This document shows, one piece after another, positions 1 through 12,269 of a DNA stretch of 30,374 nt (its first letter is position 1; every line of letters begins with the position of its first letter). Where the stretch lies: NCBI GenBank assembly GCA_943704525.1, contig CALSCQ010000823.1:1-30374 (forward strand), given 5' to 3'. Source of the DNA: Pigoraptor vietnamica (lineage: Eukaryota > Opisthokonta > Filasterea). A program made the position numbers and the translations under genes. The notes beneath the pieces were generated by a model. It made no database searches and was not told the DNA's origin. It worked only from the letters and a program-made list of their open reading frames with translations.

Positions 1-51
<51 letters not shown>
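1..51. repeat. (AG)n microsatellite at the left end
   Basis: About 25 copies of AG, followed directly by A3 and G7. It lies upstream of the first visible exon of the receptor cyclase, so it is probably inside one of that gene's introns. The window starts here most likely because assembly stopped in the repeat. It does not look like a telomere, since no TTAGGG-type unit is present. Confidence 0.95.
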
Positions 52-55
<4 letters not shown>

Positions 56-109
56 GGGGGAAGGGTCTTTTTATTTTGGACGGTCCCTTAGATTGCCGTG
101 CGTATGCAG

Positions 110-3580
<3,471 letters not shown>

Positions 3581-3875
3581 GCGCAGAATACATCCTGACA
3601 AACAGCGAGCACCCGTTGCTTCGGTCTGCCAGGCCCGTGGCCGCCGCTAAGCAGCCTAATACTGCCAGCCAAAACAAGAAAACCAAAAAACTCAGGGGTA
3701 CTGTACAGTACCCCTGAAAAAACTGGCGATAGTCCGGATTTTGCCGATGCCTCGGCAACAACAGCCGAGATCTCGCCCACTCAGACACAACAGATACACT
3801 TCAGTGCGTGGGCATAAGCAAAGAAGGCGCAGAGGGCGCACAGCAGCACCGCTTGTTGAGAGTGCCGCCGCTAAG
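3581..3875 (+). promoter_or_regulatory. Intergenic region with perfect 26-bp palindrome, upstream of OSTF1
   Basis: Carries the 3' end of the cyclase gene and the promoter and leader of OSTF1. A perfect 26-bp inverted repeat spans 3692-3717; its left half is TCAGGGGTACTGT and it has no spacer. It is flanked by A-rich runs on both sides. It could be a site for a dimeric DNA-binding protein, or a hairpin in the cyclase 3' UTR. No CACGTG box is seen here. Confidence 0.5.
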
Positions 3876-5045
3876 ATGGCCGCTCCGCCGCCCAAGCCGG
3901 TGTCGAAGCCGGGCAAGGTCCAGGCGTACAAGGCGTCGTTCGATTACAAGGCGCAGCAGGTGGGTAGGCGCAGGGCTGGTGTGACGCGGCACGGGGACTG
4001 ACTGCGCCACACGCAGCCCGACGAGCTCTCTTTCAGCGAGGGCGACATTCTCTATGTCTACGACAAGACGGACCCGGGGTGGTGGAAGGCGCGGTGCGGC
4101 GAGCGCGATGGCCTTGTGCCAAGCAACTACAGTGGGTGGCGCACTATGATTTAGCGCACGGCACGCACTCAGACTGACCTCGGCCATGCCCCCAGTTGCC
4201 GAGAATGCGATTGAAATGGACAACCCGATGCACGAAGCCGCCAAGAGAGGTGGGTCGCTGCTTGGCCGTTGCTGCTGGTGTGCATCCGCTCACAGCGTGC
4301 GCCGCAGGCAATCTGGCCTTTTTGATCGAGTGCCTCGGCGCGAAGGTGTCGCCAAACGGGCTCGACAAGGCCGGTTCCACGCCGCTCCACTGGGCGGCCA
4401 ACGGTGGTCACCTGGACTGCGTCAACAAGCTGCTGGAACAGCCCGGCATCGCCGTCAATGTCCAGGTGCGTGGGTCGCATGCCAGGCCCTGCTTTATGGG
4501 CCTCTGCCGCGCGTGCAAGGGTGTAAGGATTTCGCGCCTTCCCACGATATTAATGACGACGGCGTGCTGTCGGCGCTGTAGAACAAGCTTGGTGACACGC
4601 CGCTGCACGGCGCGTCGTGGAAGGGCCATCCCGAGGTCGTCCAGGTGCTTCTTGCCAAAGGTTGGTGGCGGCGTTGCAGCGGACAACAGGCCGGGTGTCT
4701 GACTCGGCGTGCGCGCGGCAGGTGCCGACCCAAACATCAAGAACAATGAGGGGCAGACGCCATACAAGCTGTCCAAGAACCCCGACGTGGGGCGCCTTCT
4801 CCAGCAGCAGATGCAGTCGTTTGCGGGTGAGTTCCTCCCCCTAGGCGCATGCACATGCTGCAGCACGCCGACCCAGACGCATAGACGCTCACAGACACGA
4901 ATCTCGACACTGAATTACACCATAACACGCACATGCACACGCATGCACACGCTTACGTGCTGACACCACTCGGCTGACGCAATGCACCCCCTTGGCAGCT
5001 GCCGCGGCGGACTACGCCGGCGCCGAGGACGACGACTCCGACTGA
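3876..5045 (+). CDS. OSTF1: Osteoclast-stimulating factor 1 homologue (SH3 + ankyrin)
   Basis: Small cytosolic adaptor. In animals OSTF1 joins SH3 ligands to ankyrin-bound partners in Src and actin-linked signalling. Seven exons: 3876-3959, 4017-4131, 4196-4249, 4308-4465, 4582-4660, 4722-4826, 4999-5045, giving 213 residues against 214 in human. It shows a Pro-rich N-terminus ([11 protein letters not shown]), an SH3 fold ([29 protein letters not shown]), the family signature [13 protein letters not shown], then ankyrin repeats with [36 protein letters not shown] and [12 protein letters not shown]. The acidic tail EDDDSD matches the human ending almost exactly. The start follows TAAG and fits the family start. 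Its 3' end lies 52 nt from the convergent ankyrin gene. The last intron (4827-4998) is CA-rich and longer than the others. Confidence 0.95.
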
Positions 5046-5097
5046 GCTGACGGAGCTGACATTGCACACTTGGCCGATCCAATACACGCGCCCTTTG

Positions 5098-6452
5098 CTA
5101 TTTGGCGGGAATCAATAGGGCCGCCACGGCCGCCGCAAACAGTGCTGCGACCACCGCGAGCGCGACGTAGACGACGGTGCGAGATCCTGCGCGGACGCCG
5201 GCACAAAACATCACTTTCTGGCCCTCCGGAATAACGCTGCGGCGGGCACTCACCGCCGCTTTCCTCTCGCTTTTGCTTTGACCGCCCTCCGCCGCGCTGC
5301 TGCTGCTGCTGCTGCCTTGCGTGTGCGCGCGCGGCGGCGGCAGCGGCGGATGCCTTGCTGTCGGACGCGTCCTGTCCCCTGTCCTTTGTCCCGCGGTCAG
5401 TTTGCGTCTGCGCTGGTGCTGGGCTCGTCTGCGGGAGCGAATAAGCGCGGCGCGCAGTGGCACGAGCAGCCGCCAGCGCATCGCAGATGGCCGCTGCGTC
5501 AGGGGAGGACGCGGCGCGCGCCTGCGCAAGGTCAAGCGGCGAGTGCCCTTCGCCGTCGGCGGCATTGGGGGCCACGCCGCCCGCGAGAAGCGCACGCACC
5601 ACCGGCAGGCTGCCGTCCTGCACAGCGGCGTGGAGCAGAAGCTCCTCTGTTCCGCACGCAACACCAAAGCGGATCAGCGGGTTACAGCACAGGCCTGTGG
5701 CAGAGCCCACGCACCTGCACGAGGTCTGCAGCCGGCCGCCAACAGCGCCGTGACGCATTCGGCGCGCCCGTTGCTCACGGCATACTGCAACGCAGAGTTG
5801 CCCTCGGCATCGACGGCGTTCGCATCGGCGCCCGCTCGCAGCAGCGCCTGCACGGCCGCGGAAAATCCCTCCGCCGCTACTCACAGTGAGACGCTGGTGT
5901 GCGGACGCACGCGAATTGCGGCAAAAAAAAAAAAAGAAGAAGAAGCCCACCTGCAGAGTGCAGCGGAGCAATCTTGGCCTTCTCCGTCGGCGTCTTTGGG
6001 TTGGCGCCGCGTGCAAGCAGCGCGTCGACAGCCGTGGCGTTGCCGAGGCGCACGGCCCAGTGGAGGGGCGTATAGCCGTCGCCGTCGGCAACGTCCGTCC
6101 GCACCGACTTGATCGCCAGCAAGCTCGCAACGGCCTCTGCAAAGTACGAGGGCAGAGGACGTTGAGGCCGCGCACACAGAAGGGCGACGCCGCATTCAGA
6201 CGCACCGTCATGGCCACCGCATATTGCGGCAATGAGTGGCGTTGTCTTTGTGTTGTCGGCGATGTTTGGGTCCGCGCCGCGTTGGATGAGCAGTTGTGCT
6301 GCGCGCAATAGGGAACGTCACGACACGTTTCACGAGGCGAGACTTTAAGTGCGCGCATGCACTGTGCACACACGCAGACATCACACACAACACACACACA
6401 CACGCACATACGCACACGCACGCACGCACGCACACACACGCACACGCACACA

Positions 6453-6483
<31 letters not shown>

Positions 6484-6757
6484 GCACGCACGCACACACA
6501 CACACACACACACACAGCATTCCGCACCCACCAATCTCGTACTCGGCGGCCTCAATCGCATACAGCACGGCAGACTGTGAGGCGGGGATGTGAGCGCACT
6601 CCCGTTGGCCGCAGCGGGCGCACACAGCACGCACCTGCCCCTTCTTGTTCCTGGCCTGCGCTAGCGAGGGGCTCTGGTCGAGCAGCTTCTCCACAAGTCC
6701 GGCATCGCCGTTGCGCAGCACCTTGAAAAAGCGGTCCACCACCCCGGCGTCCGCCAT
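5098..6757 (-). CDS. Tail-anchored ankyrin-repeat protein
   Basis: Seven exons, listed from the start codon: 6635-6757, 6532-6574, 6206-6298, 5951-6136, 5715-5876, 5254-5646, 5098-5186 (362 residues). Recognisable repeats include EIAQLLIQRGADPNIADN, DGDGYTPLHWAVRLGNA, IAPLHSAAAEGF with ALLRAGADANAVD, GNSALQYAVSNGRAE, and LLLHAAVQDGSL. A low-complexity linker with poly-Ala, HARQQQQQQ and Lys/Arg-rich stretches follows. The last 23 residues form a hydrophobic helix (VVYVALAVVAALFAAAV) ending in IPAK, which implies C-terminal tail anchoring with the repeats facing the cytosol. Function is unknown; ankyrin repeats bind proteins. Intron 2 is stretched by a (TG)n tract. The acceptor of exon 5 was chosen at GTGAGTAG because it keeps the 33-residue repeat register. 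The exon 5/6 join is the least certain. Confidence 0.8.
6383..6516. repeat. (CA/CG)n microsatellite in an intron
   Basis: A long tract of CACACA and CGCACA units fills most of intron 2 of the tail-anchored ankyrin gene. Read in the gene's sense it is (TG)n and starts soon after the GTGGGT donor. Long open frames across it in both directions are only Thr-His or Cys-Val dipeptide repeats, and are not genes. Confidence 0.95.
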
Positions 6758-6950
6758 CGTCTGCTGTGACGCGCGCTGTGCCCACTGCAGCCTCAGTAGT
6801 GCGTCTGTGGTCTCAGATGCACTTTCCCTTTGCCACTTCCCAGTGTCTGACCAGCCGCACGTGCAGTCACCGGCTGGCCATCAGCTGATTGGCTGTGCTA
6901 GTCTCAGCAGCCCTTTAATGCCGGCGTCCAGCGCTCGGCACAAGCAGCAC
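6758..6950 (-). promoter_or_regulatory. Promoter region of the tail-anchored ankyrin gene
   Basis: The 193 nt between the ankyrin gene start (6757) and the stop of SRFBP1. It holds an E-box CACGTG at 6858-6863 and an inverted CCAAT box (GATTGG, 6887-6892), both 100-135 nt upstream of the minus-strand start. CCAAT reads forward on the gene's own strand, as expected for an NF-Y-type site. The calls rest on motif match only. Confidence 0.45.
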
Positions 6951-8180
6951 TCACTCGAACCGCATCTTCTTCCCCGCAAAGGCGCCGAGGGCACTTGCCT
7001 CTGCCTTGCGCTTCTGACTCGCAGCCCACGACGGGTGCGACGCAGCAACTTCGGCGGCTGCGGGGGGCTGCGCAGGCACCTGTGCCGCCCCACGCCGCTG
7101 CCCTCCACTCCCCCCCGCGCCCCTCCCGCGCCCACCGCGCCGAAGCGCATCGCCTCCACGGCCCCGAGAAGCCCCGCGGCCACGAGGAGCCCCCCCGCGG
7201 CCACTCGCGGCCCCTCGACCGCCACGCGATGGCGCTGTTGACCGCGCGCCCCGAGCCGACTCCCCACCGGCCGCAATGTGACGAGCGCGCGTGCCATACT
7301 TGGCCTCCCACTGTTGCTGGCGCGCGCGCTGACCGGGACGGTTCTTTCGCACGGGCTTTGCTTTCGCCGAGGCACGCGCAGCCGAAGCACGCAGCGAAGG
7401 GGTAAAGATGTCGGACTCCTCGCCCACATCGCTCACAGATACGCCGTCGCTGACCGACACATCATCGCTGTAGTCTTCCGTCAGCCGATCAACCGGCTGC
7501 TCCGACGAGCCGTCGCCGTCGTCCCCAGACGCAGCGCCTTCGAACCCTCCGTCGACCAACGATGCGTCCTCGCCCTCGCTGCCGACGGCGGAAGAGTGTG
7601 CTTCCTCAGACTCGTCGTTCGGCTTCGGTGCATCCTCGCCACGCGCACGAGAGTTTGCATCCTTACTCTTCGCTTTTGTCACGTCGCCCTTCAGCATGGC
7701 CCGTAGCTCCGCAATCTTAGTTGCGCACGGTTTCGAGCAGACGAGCCGTTTTTCCGCGCCAACAAACGCAGCGGCGCCCTCTGCCCTTTCCACCATCGCG
7801 CCCCACGCGAGCTCAGAAAGCGCTTCCAGCGACACAGCCTTCACAGCAGCCAGCTCCGCCGCCGCCGCATCAACATCCGCCGCCGTCGCGCCATCCTCAC
7901 GCAATCGCCGCAAAGTGCGGGTCTGCTTGCGCACCTCAAACACGCGCGCCTTCTTCAGAGCCCGCCGCAGATGCGCACGCAGGGCATGCGCGCGACGCCG
8001 CTGTCGCTCGGCTGTCAGGCGCTCGAGCTGCTCGTCGGCGCCGGCGTCGCCCGCAGCGTCCCCTCCGCCCCCATCCCCCGCAGCCCTTCGCGCGACGGCC
8101 TTCGTTTTGCGCACCTCCGGCTCCAAGCCCTTCTTGGCCTGCAGCACGCTCAGCCGCCAGCGCAGATTATCGCGCTTCAT
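6951..8180 (-). CDS. SRFBP1: SRFBP1/BUD22-family ribosome-assembly protein
   Basis: Intronless, 409 residues. BUD22 family members are nucleolar and act in 40S subunit assembly in yeast; the animal member SRFBP1 also binds serum response factor. Support: an N-terminal basic helical region with LRRALKKARVFEVRKQTRTL, matching the family's KKARxFExxKxxRxL core; an acidic middle with Asp/Glu/Ser clusters; an RGG/GAR-type stretch with many GRG and RGRG units; and the diagnostic C-terminus HPSWAASQKRKAEAS followed by FAGKKMRFE, close to the human HPSWEASRRRK...FQGKKITFDD. The ATG at 8180 (MKRDNLRW) was chosen. The frame stays open upstream to 8273, but that part has no family similarity. The gene is head-to-head with CACUL1. 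It is strongly GC-rich with Ala, Arg and Gly low complexity. Confidence 0.85.
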   Translation of the reverse strand: MKRDNLRWRLSVLQAKKGLEPEVRKTKAVARRAAGDGGGGDAAGDAGADEQLERLTAERQRRRAHALRAHLRRALKKARVFEVRKQTRTLRRLREDGATAADVDAAAAELAAVKAVSLEALSELAWGAMVERAEGAAAFVGAEKRLVCSKPCATKIAELRAMLKGDVTKAKSKDANSRARGEDAPKPNDESEEAHSSAVGSEGEDASLVDGGFEGAASGDDGDGSSEQPVDRLTEDYSDDVSVSDGVSVSDVGEESDIFTPSLRASAARASAKAKPVRKNRPGQRARQQQWEAKYGTRARHIAAGGESARGARSTAPSRGGRGAASGRGGAPRGRGASRGRGGDALRRGGRGRGAGGSGGQRRGAAQVPAQPPAAAEVAASHPSWAASQKRKAEASALGAFAGKKMRFE

Positions 8181-8515
8181 TGTGCCGTGAGAAGAGAGAA
8201 GAGGGAGCGAGGGGCGGTATTTCAGGTTGAGTGCGCCATGCGAGTGCTGCCGGTCGTGCACGTGCCAATTCAAATCTGTCCCATCACAGACGCAGTCCGC
8301 TCAGTCACCAATTTTTTGCGCACGCATGTTCATCTGCCCACAAACACACCCTTTCACGCTGCGCGCGGTGGTCAGGCGCCCGGCGGAATGGCATCTCCCT
8401 CGCACAGGGTCGCCGTGAAACGTACGCTGCTGGACTGCGGTTGCGGCGTGCGTCCGTTCGCCGTCGTTTGTTGGTGCGACCGGTCCCTTGCGGCACTTTC
8501 CATTAATACCACGCT
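8181..8515. promoter_or_regulatory. Divergent promoter SRFBP1 / CACUL1
   Basis: A head-to-head intergenic region. The E-box CACGTG at 8259-8264 is directly followed by CCAATT (8265-8270), so the E-box and CCAAT box abut with no spacer. An alternative first exon of CACUL1 may occupy 8388-8421 (ATG in GGAATGGCA, donor GTACGC at 8422, acceptor CCCGCAG at 8534); if so, the promoter shrinks to 8181-8387. Confidence 0.45.
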
Positions 8516-9797
8516 ATGTCTTTTCTTCCCGCAGTCGCGGCGGTCCCTCTCACCCCTGCGGAGTACGAGGCCTCCGCGTGGCCGACGCTCGCGCGGTTCT
8601 TTGTCCGGCACCTTTCCCCGGAATCTGCCACCGCCCCGCCGGCCACTGTGCCCCACGACCGCTGCGTTGAGCTCTACAGGTGGGTCTCCTGCGACAGATG
8701 CCGCCCTCGGAGAGGGCGCGATAAGACTCACCCGCACTCGAAGCGGCCATTCTGACGCCTGCTGTTCGTGGCGGTGCGCAGGGTGGTGTACCAATGCTGC
8801 AACGACGGCTTTGCGCGCCGTCTTCTGGACGACTTCTTCGCGCTGTGCAACTGCCACTTTGGCGCCATCGCCGAAGCACTCGTGGCGGCGCGGGAGAGCG
8901 GGTGCGCCGCTGTTGTTGAGGTGGCCGCAACGCAGACGGCGCGGATGGCGGCACTGGCGGACTGCATCCCCCCCGTTTTCCGATATCTGGTGCGTCTACT
9001 GTAGCCCTTCATGCACCGCACACAAGCACACACGCAGCGCAGAGATCGCAGACTCACTCACCATCACCACAAATGCACCACACAAACACGCACACGTACA
9101 ACACAAGCACGCACGCACGCACACACACACACAAAAAGAATCCACGCACACGCAGAACGCGCGCACATTCGCACTGCGCATACTGCCTGTTACACATATG
9201 CTGAGTGACAGCTGGGCAGGATCGCGTGTTCATGCGCCCAAAGCGCGGCACGACTGTCGCGGATGCATTTCGCGCGCAATTTGATGCGTGCGTCTTTGGA
9301 CGCGCGGGAAACGGCGACGTGCTCTTTGGAATCCTCCGGGCGGCGGGCGCGGGCGCCGCGGACGTTCCCCCGGAACTCGTCAGCGCGTGCGTGCAGAGCC
9401 TCTTTCGCATGGAAAAAGGTGCGCTCACGTACATGCGGTGCACACGCCCCCACACATTGTGCGCCCGCATCCCAACATAACACCTTTGATTATTGTCGTA
9501 GCGTACGCGCAGCACGCGCCTGCGCTCTTTGCGCAATTGGCGCCGGCAAGCAGCAGCGACGAGACGCGCATGACGTCGCTGTCGCTGGGGCCCGCATCGT
9601 ACCGCGACATTCAGAAGGCCAGACTGCAGGCTGCGGCGAGCAGCAACAGCCGCAAGCGAAGGCCGTCGTCGCCCGAGCTGCTGGGCGACATGCGTGGGCG
9701 CATGTGCGGCGACGAGACATCGCACGCGGACATTCCAGACGACGTATGGCCAGAGGCGCCCGAGGACCTCCCCGCGGCCGCGATGGACGAGGGCTGA
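8516..9797 (+). CDS. CACUL1: CACUL1-like cullin-domain protein
   Basis: Four exons 8516-8679, 8782-8989, 9220-9418, 9502-9797 give 288 residues. In mammals CACUL1 is a small protein with a cullin N-terminal-like helical fold; it associates with CDK2 and lacks the RING-binding cullin homology region. Similar blocks in the same order as human: LTPAEYEASAWPTL (human ITIEDYKSTYWPKL), CVELYRVVYQCCNDGF, IPPVFRYLDRVFMRPKR (human VPLFIYMNKFYIETKL), YAQHAPALFAQLAP, and a basic tail NSRKRRPSSP that parallels the human SRKR ending. The third intron (8990-9219) carries CA repeats, and its acceptor GGGCAG is fixed by phase and similarity. The start is uncertain: MSFLPAVAAV (8516) needs no extra intron, while an upstream ATG at 8388 could be spliced in. 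The stop is 38 nt from the convergent TRIP4 stop. Confidence 0.8.
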
Positions 9798-9835
9798 GCA
9801 TGGCATTGATCGGCTTCTCTTTGTTCGGAACACCT

Positions 9836-11221
9836 CTACCTCTCCTCACCCGTTCCCGCCGTGCGGAGATGCAGCAGACCCTGGCGCGCTGCATCGTGAA
9901 TGCGCCGCTCCAGCTTCCCTGCGGATTCGAGCGCTGCATGAGTGCGGTCCCCATCGCAAGCGGCGCCTGACCCCCACCCACATATTTTGTGCTGGCCCTT
10001 GACTGGGAGCTTGAGGGGCAGGCTCTGCGGATTCTCGCAGACAAAGACATACGGCGATTCGGACTCGCCGTCGCCGTCCGTTTGCTGCGACACGAAACCA
10101 CGCGTGTCAGCGAGTGCAATGACCTCCAATGCAATACACCGCCTTCGACGTTGCCCACCGACTGCGCATACTCTTCCTGTGTGAGGCAGTCTACCACGTC
10201 GACGCAGCCCAAAAGGCACGCAGTGGGGTACTCGGGGAAGGCTAAGTGGGGATCTGCAGGCCGCGACATGAGAGACACTGTCACGCACACAGCACGGCAA
10301 GACGGCCATTCACTGCACCCACCGCCCCGCAGCCGCCGGTACTGCTCCTGCACCGCCTCGACGACGTCACCCGTGGGTTCCTTGGCTGCAGCCGCAATCC
10401 ACAACCTGCCGCGGTGGGACGAGTACCACGTTCGCCCCTGTTCGGCGTCAAGGTGAGATGGGCATACTAGTGCACCGCATCCATCGCGCATACCGCCTCC
10501 ACACGTGAAGCCGCAGCGGACAAAAGGGCCAACGCACCTCGACCCGCTTGATGCCGTGCACGAGCAGCGATGCCCACGGCTGGTGCATCGACAGACACGC
10601 CCCCGTGTCCGCCATCTCATTCAAGAGGCGGTCCTGCACGCGCGCGGTGCCAGATGACGCACTCGCTGGCGCTGTTCGGACGGCCTTTCCCTTCGCGCTG
10701 CCGGCATCGCTCTTTTGGCGGACGTACACAGGCGCGGGCATGCTCTCGCCCACGGACCGGGGGTCCACCGTCCCTGCACCCCGCGCGGCCTCCCCCACGA
10801 GTATCTCGGCCACCTCGGCAGCGGCAGGCGAGTAGAGGTCCAGGTCGTCGCGGTCCGTCGGGTTGTCCTCCAGAATGCGCCGCCCGGCAAAATCGAGCGT
10901 GACGCGCACCTCTTTCCGCGCCTGCGAGGTTTCAGAGGCTCAGCACGCATACAGCGGAATTTGATTTGCCGAAAAACACGCGCAATACGCACCGCTTCGC
11001 GTCGCGCGCGCGCGTCCGCCTCATACTGTTTGAGTGCCTTCCGCTGTTCCTCGCTGAGCCAACGGTTTCCGTCCGCCTGAAAATAGTCCGATTCGTCATC
11101 ATACACGCGCGTTCTTTTCGCGCCAGAGCGCGCGTACTCGAGCAGCCTGTGGGCACGCATATGAGTCGAAGCAAGGGCACACCTACCACACACATACACA
11201 CACTCACACGCACGCACACAC

Positions 11222-11303
<82 letters not shown>

Positions 11304-11993
11304 GTCCCGCAGCGCCTTCGCCCGCTCCAAAGATTCGTCCGTGCCGCCCGCGGGGTCGTCGGCAAAGCTCTTAGTGAGCTTGTCCTTGAGCTTCTGCGAC
11401 TTGCGCGAATTTCTGTCGATGATCTCCCGCTGCTCGCGCGTGTACACAGGCTCACCGCAGAACATGCACGGCCCCGCGCCCTCCTGTTCGCATACGATGC
11501 GACCGCACGACCGGCAGTTGCCGATGAGGCCGTGACGCGACGCCTCGCAGTCGCAGCGCGCGCGCCCGTTACCGGTCCCCTCCACCGCACGCCGACCCTC
11601 TTCGCTGTCAACTTCAACGTAGCGCGTTTTCTTCGATCCCTTTTGCTGCTGCTGCTGTTGTTGTTGTTGTTGTTGTGGCTGCTGCGCACCCGTCTGTGCC
11701 TTGCTCTTGCCCGCCATGTAGACGACGTCGTCCTTCCCCGGCTTGACATACGCGCGCGCAGACGCCATGCCCGCAGGCACGGCGACGCCCTGCCGCAAGA
11801 GCAAACGCCGCTCCAGCTCGCTGCCTATCGACAGCGCATCAGGCGTCCCCCCCAACAGCTCGCGCGCGTGAACACGCAGTTGCTCCACATTCTCAATCGC
11901 GACAAGGTGGCGCGCTATCTCCGTGCCATCAAGGCCCATGAGCGCCGAGATCTCGCGCGCACACCAGACCTGCGTGTCCTCTAGTCCCGCCAT
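9836..11993 (-). CDS. TRIP4: Activating signal cointegrator 1 (ASC-1)
   Basis: Nuclear transcription cointegrator and subunit of the ASC-1 complex, which in animals also helps rescue collided ribosomes. Exons from the start: 11302-11993, 10993-11146, 10538-10921, 10323-10437, 10159-10253, 9982-10084, 9836-9933 (546 residues). The C2HC5 zinc finger (about 145-183) shows CDCEASRHGLIGNC, RSCGRIVCEQEG and CMFCG. A family block follows with DDESDYF, NRWLSEEQR and VTLDFAGRRILE. The ASCH domain (about 390-520) shows CLSMHQPWASLLVHGIKRVE, HRGRLWIAA, ACLLGCVDVVDCL and SPYVFVCENPQ. A poly-Gln run lies at about 104-117. The first intron is a (TG)n microsatellite that begins at the donor itself. The last intron would be only 48 nt and divisible by three, so retention would simply add 16 residues. 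The gene is head-to-head with serA. Confidence 0.93.
11190..11301. repeat. (CA)n microsatellite forming a splice donor
   Basis: About 75 nt of uninterrupted CA (11227-11301) plus a less regular flank. In TRIP4 sense it is (TG)n, and its first GT is the 5' splice site of intron 1 (exon ends GGGACAG, then GTGTGTG). Confidence 0.93.
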
Positions 11994-12269
11994 TCCCGCG
12001 TAGAGAAAAGAAATTGTGTCGCTGCCAACTCGTCTTGTTAACGTCAGGATTTAGGTAAGCGGAAGGACCGAAGTTGTGCAAGGGCACGCACGTGATGTCA
12101 CGCGACTTGTCCGGCGCTGAAACGCTGCACGCGATTGGTCGGCTGCACGTGCCGCTCTCGCTTGACATCATCCATCCAGCACACAACCCCCAACAAAACG
12201 CGCAGCGCTACATCAGAAGCGCATTGCAAGGCAGAAAGTGTGGAAGACAGCGGCGAGGCATAGAGAGCG
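11994..12269. promoter_or_regulatory. Divergent promoter TRIP4 / serA
   Basis: A 276-nt head-to-head region. It carries two CACGTG E-boxes (12089-12094 and 12146-12151), an inverted CCAAT box (GATTGG at 12133-12138) and a CRE-like TGATGTCACG next to the first E-box. The cluster lies midway between the two starts. These are motif matches only. Confidence 0.5.

Noticed and set aside
1-51. Telomere at the window end
   Set aside because: A plain AG dinucleotide, also found as CT at the other end; no telomere-type unit.
6296-6630. Thr-His and Cys-Val rich small proteins
   Set aside because: Translations of the CA/CG microsatellite in both directions, within an intron.
5012-6757. One 581-codon minus-strand open frame over the ankyrin gene
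   Set aside because: It runs through six introns including the (TG)n tract; the ankyrin register is kept only after splicing.
8180-8273. Upstream extension of SRFBP1 (MNWHVHDRQ)
   Set aside because: It crosses the CACGTG-CCAAT promoter element and has no family similarity; the ATG at 8180 fits better.
9011-9208. Small plus-strand frame rich in His and Thr
   Set aside because: Lies within CACUL1 intron 3 and is produced by CA repeats.
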